From NCBI RefSeq assembly GCF_000327385.1, contig NW_008709380.1, forward strand, positions 634,911-698,910: a stretch of 64,000 nucleotides of DNA, in the 5' to 3' direction. The position numbers were made by a program, and so were the translations under genes. Numbering within the stretch: the stretch's first letter is position 1; each line of letters opens with the position of its first letter. The notes under the pieces are model-generated. The model was not told the DNA's origin, made no database searches, and saw only the letters and a program-made list of their open reading frames with translations. The DNA is from Lottia gigantea. Taxonomy: Eukaryota; Mollusca; Gastropoda; Lottiidae. Of this stretch, positions 61,885 through 64,000 are shown in pieces.

Positions 61885-64000
61885 ATAGAGGTTTTTATAT
61901 ATTTATTTGTAAAGCGATTTAATCCATCTATATATCAAGATTAAAGCTTCCTGCTCCCATGAGTACTGATATTAGTAATCCTAACCTTAGCCAGGGGCGT
62001 TGCATATTCATGTAGAATAGATATATTTATAAGTTGCTTTGATATCGGCCCTATCATATCATTTAATATTCTTGCAGTTAGGAGCAATATACCAATCCTT
62101 CTATACTTTTCCCGCACGTCTTTTAAAAACGAACACGTTGCACCACGTTTTTTTTAAGAAGGCCCCGAGCGGAACGTTCGATTTTCCTTTCTGATGTCTT
62201 ATTGACGATTAGTTAAAGATTCACAATATATACAAAAATGAATTTAAAAAAAATACAGCATATTATTGTCCTGACAAAACTTTTTGTAATTTTTAACTAG
62301 AGAAGGTTTGAAGTAAAAAAGAACACCCCTTCGTGGTAATGCACGAATTCATTGTACTTTTGCACGTTTTGCTGCCGCATTTAATCATAGTCTGAGGTAA
62401 GCTTCACTTGTTTATTCAAAACACCAAAACAATTTAGCTTGTGGTGGTGGAGATTCGCTAAGGTCAGTGGCGCTTTAGAAATTGCAACAATGAAAGTGGG
62501 ACTTCAGCTTATTTACTTGACAAAGCCTGGTCTAAGGTTTTGATATCCGCCACATAATGTTGTCTAACAGTCAGTAGAATCAACAGTCACATTTCATATT
62601 GACCACATTGGTTGATATAATTCTAAACCTTATATGAAACGATGTACTTTCACTTTGATATTACAAATATTATACCCACATTGACCGACTCAAATAGTGT
62701 ATTTGGTCGAGTTGCTAATTAATACCAAGGTGTAAGTACCAGGATTAGTAGTACTTCCGGATTGTATTCATCAAATGGATTAAGTGTCTTCTTTGATCAA
62801 AGCAAAATTTACTTGGTTTATCTTCTGTTCAAGCATTGTGTACCCACATTAACATTCTGGTTTATATTGATATGTCGCTTTCTTCTTTTCTAGGTTAAAA
62901 ATACATTGTTTGTTATGTAAGATACTTTCTGTTTATAAGCTGGAAATGGAATGAAAAGCTGCTCATATACTCATCCAGACAAGATTGATTAATTGTTACT
63001 ATCCTACCGAGTTAATTTGATATATGAGAATTCATCCTTTGAAAGAAGTATTTTTATTGTGATATCAACTGAAGCTTCAAGATTACCAGACCAAATCGCT
63101 AGCGACCTTTCTACTGACTGTCTTTCAAATAGTGATTAACATTTATACTCTACACATCTCTTTTCCGTATGTTTGTAAGCGTTCTGAATCAATCGTCCAA
63201 GTTGGGTAATGAATAAAGTGAAGAGTTCGACGTCGTTAAAGTTCTAGTCGTCACCTATAATTGTCATATAGACAATCCATCGAGTTAAGGACTTTCTAAT
63301 TTGTCTGTAGAAAGTTGGAAATAAAGCATTCAGTAAATCAGATGAGATCTAGTCGATGTCTCCAAGAGAATACTAACTCGTCACTGAGGTAATTAAAAAC
63401 ATTTCAAGACTTTAATGGTAATCAATCATACCGAACAAAGCCCTTTTTAATATCGCTTAATTGACTTCATCAGATTTCCCACGTATTTTTACTTTGGGTT
63501 CGGTAGATCTTAATTCATATTGGACGTAGTAAATAAAAAATACTAACATAGTCAAATATGGAGAAGAGAGTATGACTGAAACATCCAACTTCAGAAGACA
63601 GTCGTTCCTGCCTTGGTCACATAATTTGCTAGATTCTCTGTTTCGATTTTCACTCTAGAATTAAGATTGGTTAAAGGAAAAGAAAAAGTGAACTAAATTT
63701 TACAAAGATTAAAACATATTATAATAAGGATCCTCTTTAGCAGTTGGTCCTTATGCAAATCTCTTGGCATGAATCTTTCCCTAATTATTCATAACCATTT
63801 ACAGCAGGGTCGTCTGGAATGTATTTCAGTCAATTCGCTTTCAGCATAATCTATCCATCGTTTGCTATAACTTAGACTATTTCACTTTATTTTTAAATAA
63901 TTCTAATTTTATTTTTAAATAATTCTAGAGTACAATTTGTAGCTGATATGAATTCTTGCTAAAGCGGCTCATGCAATAGACTGGAATGTAAAACCATGAT
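61885..64000. other. AT-rich stretch with a 22-bp doublet
   Basis: TTTATTTTTAAATAATTCTA occurs at 63886-63905 and again at 63908-63927, a perfect 22-base tandem pair. Otherwise no gene, array or dispersed copy is supported up to the window edge. Confidence 0.5.

Overview
This window looks like intergenic and intronic DNA from an invertebrate animal, plausibly a mollusc or other lophotrochozoan. It is AT-rich (about one third G+C by eye) and has no operon-like packing. No rRNA, intact tRNA, CRISPR array, LTR, reverse transcriptase, integrase, transposase or recognisable conserved protein domain could be found by reading. The lineage guess rests on a dispersed tRNA-headed SINE with body motifs (TTCGGATGGGAC, CACGTTAAAGAT, GTAGGACGTAAAACTCCATT) that I associate from memory with molluscan genomes; this is inference.

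Open frames are mostly what chance predicts. With about 33% G+C a random codon is a stop about 7.5% of the time, so roughly ten frames of 90 codons or more and about 0.35 of 137 codons or more are expected across six frames of 64 kb. All protein-coding calls are therefore low-confidence. The best ones have something beyond length. They are a possible two-exon small secreted protein (19850-19923 joined to 21109-21235, + strand), a possible cysteine-containing terminal exon (19231-19451, - strand), a possible exon with a GTGAGT donor near 42.3 kb, and the 137-codon frame at 18408-18821.

The well-supported content is repetitive DNA. (1) A SINE family lies at about 4.48, 5.29, 5.84, 18.02 and 61.84 kb; the 5.29 kb copy keeps the tRNA-like head. 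(2) A short foldback family has three members at about 3.75, 17.6 and 48.2 kb; two of them carry the exact CRE sequence TGACGTCA. (3) A separate foldback element lies at 25.82-26.05 kb. (4) A tandem-repeat cluster at 38.99-41.31 kb holds two different arrays with the same 29-bp period, a ~205-218-bp array and a ~120-bp duplication. (5) A second cluster at 49.60-50.66 kb holds a ~28-bp array, a 159-bp duplication and a ~32-bp array. Many further two-copy local duplications are scattered at 0.95, 21.4, 29.2, 36.7, 38.0, 57.5, 60.6, 61.2, 61.7 and 63.9 kb.

Region by region: 0-12.6 kb is mostly featureless apart from SINE and foldback copies. 12.7-13.8 kb has a possible exon and a CpG-rich island. 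17.6-22.3 kb is the most gene-like stretch, with repeats at its left edge. 25.8 kb holds the foldback. 27-34 kb and 42-44 kb have isolated candidate exons. 36.6-41.3 kb and 49.6-50.7 kb are repeat clusters. The remainder is AT-rich sequence in which I see nothing that can be supported.
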